From: Streptomyces sp. NBC_00224
GTDB lineage: Bacteria > Actinomycetota > Actinomycetes > Streptomycetales > Streptomycetaceae
DNA: 64,000 bases
Assembly: GCF_041435195.1 (NCBI RefSeq)
Contig: NZ_CP108106.1
Span: 4,126,501 to 4,190,500 of the forward strand
Reading direction: 5' to 3'
In this document: one piece after another, positions 63,517-64,000 of the stretch
How the letters are laid out: each line of letters starts with the position of its first letter
How positions within the stretch are numbered: position 1 is the first letter of the stretch
The notes under the pieces: model-generated
Told to the model about the DNA's origin: nothing
The model's input: the letters and a program-made list of their open reading frames with translations, nothing else
Databases searched by the model: none
Translations under genes and position numbers: made by a program

Positions 63517-64000
63517 TCAGACCTTCTCCGTCTGGGGCACCGCGGTGGGCGTGGCCTCGGCCGCGGTGGCGCCTCGGCGGCGCACCAGCCAGAAGATCCC
63601 GCTGCCGACGCCGACCGTCACCGCGACTCCGGTCATGCCCGCGAGGCCGGTGGCGAGCCGGTCGTTGCCGATGTCCTTGACCGAGTAGCCCGCGAGCAGC
63701 GAGCCCTCGGTGGCGTGCTTCTTCTCCTGGGTGTCGATGCCCTTGTCGTGGGCCACCTTCTCCAGGCCGTCGGGCGAGGCGGACGCGTAGAAGGAGAAGA
63801 ATCCCGCCACGAGGAGGGCGGCGACGACGAACGCGGCGCGGACCTTGTGCGTGGAGCGGGCCCCGGCGGGTACGGGCTCGGGAGCGGGGGCGTCGACCAG
63901 TTCGCCGCCCACGCGGAGCTTCAGCGGGGCGTGCAGTCCACGGGCCCCGTGGACGAGGTCGGGCCGTACGGCGATGACCGCGCCCACGGTGAGCGCCGTG
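63517..64000 (-). CDS. cbiM: CbiM C-terminus fused to a PDGLE (CbiN-like) domain (gene cut by window edge)
   Basis: About 161 residues are visible, open to the right edge. TVGAVIAVRPDLVHGARGL is the end of a CbiM substrate-binding protein. After a Pro-rich linker comes a PDGLE domain: a helix VRAAFVVAALLVAGFFSFYA, the signature ASPDGLEKVAHDKG, and a second helix (TGLAGMTGVAVTVGVGSGIF). PDGLE domains replace CbiN in cobalt/nickel ECF systems. The fusion gives the order CbiMN-CbiQ-CbiO. Co versus Ni cannot be decided. Any cobalamin riboswitch would be outside the window. Confidence 0.88.
   Translation of the reverse strand, partial: TALTVGAVIAVRPDLVHGARGLHAPLKLRVGGELVDAPAPEPVPAGARSTHKVRAAFVVAALLVAGFFSFYASASPDGLEKVAHDKGIDTQEKKHATEGSLLAGYSVKDIGNDRLATGLAGMTGVAVTVGVGSGIFWLVRRRGATAAEATPTAVPQTEKV

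Overview
The window is a 64 kb piece of a Streptomyces-type chromosome. It is very GC-rich with strong third-position GC, GTG and TTG starts are common, and many genes overlap by an ATGA or GTGA start/stop. The gene order mfd ... glmU-prs-rplY-pth-ppc ... tam/tamR ... galTEK ... ispE-rsmA-rpfB-tatD ... rsmI/pmt matches, from memory, the conserved core region around SCO3109-SCO3157 of S. coelicolor. One tRNA gene, tRNA-Gln(TTG), is present. No rRNA, prophage or CRISPR array was seen.

Region by region. 1-3.1 kb is accessory and decayed: the N-terminal half of a secreted DNRLRE protein of the kind that carries polymorphic toxins, a TPR-like remnant, a multiply broken TnpB (IS200/IS605) and the severed tail of another gene. 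3.1-9.4 kb holds an HNH lipoprotein, a small antitoxin-like protein, mfd and a membrane acyltransferase. 9.5-12 kb is an ECF sigma factor with a coupled membrane partner, followed by a DUF2079 membrane protein. 12-18.8 kb carries a MacB/FtsX-type ABC exporter, a DUF485/sodium-solute symporter pair and a coiled-coil protein. 18.9-23.9 kb is a compact island of four genes built from polymorphic-toxin and immunity domains: a deaminase fold with SUKH-4, WHH nuclease with SUKH, YwqJ deaminase, and SUKH-3. 24-30 kb has an orphan histidine kinase, tRNA-Gln and the housekeeping run glmU, prs, rplY, pth. 30-39.7 kb has ppc, a desaturase/TetR operon, a secreted FG-GAP protein, the divergent tam/tamR pair, a LuxR-type regulator and a GNAT. 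39.7-47.6 kb has the galTEK operon, a second LuxR regulator whose receiver lacks its phospho-acceptor, and two tandem membrane-anchored PQQ-propeller paralogues. 47.9-60.5 kb has an ABC-F ATPase, ispE-rsmA-rpfB, tatD, a zinc-ribbon protein, rsmI divergent from protein O-mannosyltransferase, a class B penicillin-binding protein, a YbaK deacylase and an EamA permease. 60.6-64 kb has a serine hydrolase and a CbiMN-CbiQ-CbiO cobalt/nickel ECF transporter that runs off the right edge.

Functional themes are cell-wall precursor and envelope work (glmU, rpfB, pmt, the penicillin-binding protein, isoprenoid precursors via ispE), central carbon metabolism (ppc, gal operon, tam/tamR), translation and RNA (rplY, pth, rsmA, rsmI, tRNA-Gln), and conflict-type domains. 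Several non-coding features stand out. An 89-bp palindromic MITE-like element sits exactly on the pth stop codon with a TAA duplication. A 43-bp inverted-repeat family occurs in two intergenic regions. Tandem TTACG-N4-CGTAG operator-like sites lie before the desaturase operon. A perfect 14-bp palindrome lies between tam and tamR. The rplY promoter lies inside the arms of a long inverted repeat.

All functions are read from sequence motifs and family knowledge. No database search was run.
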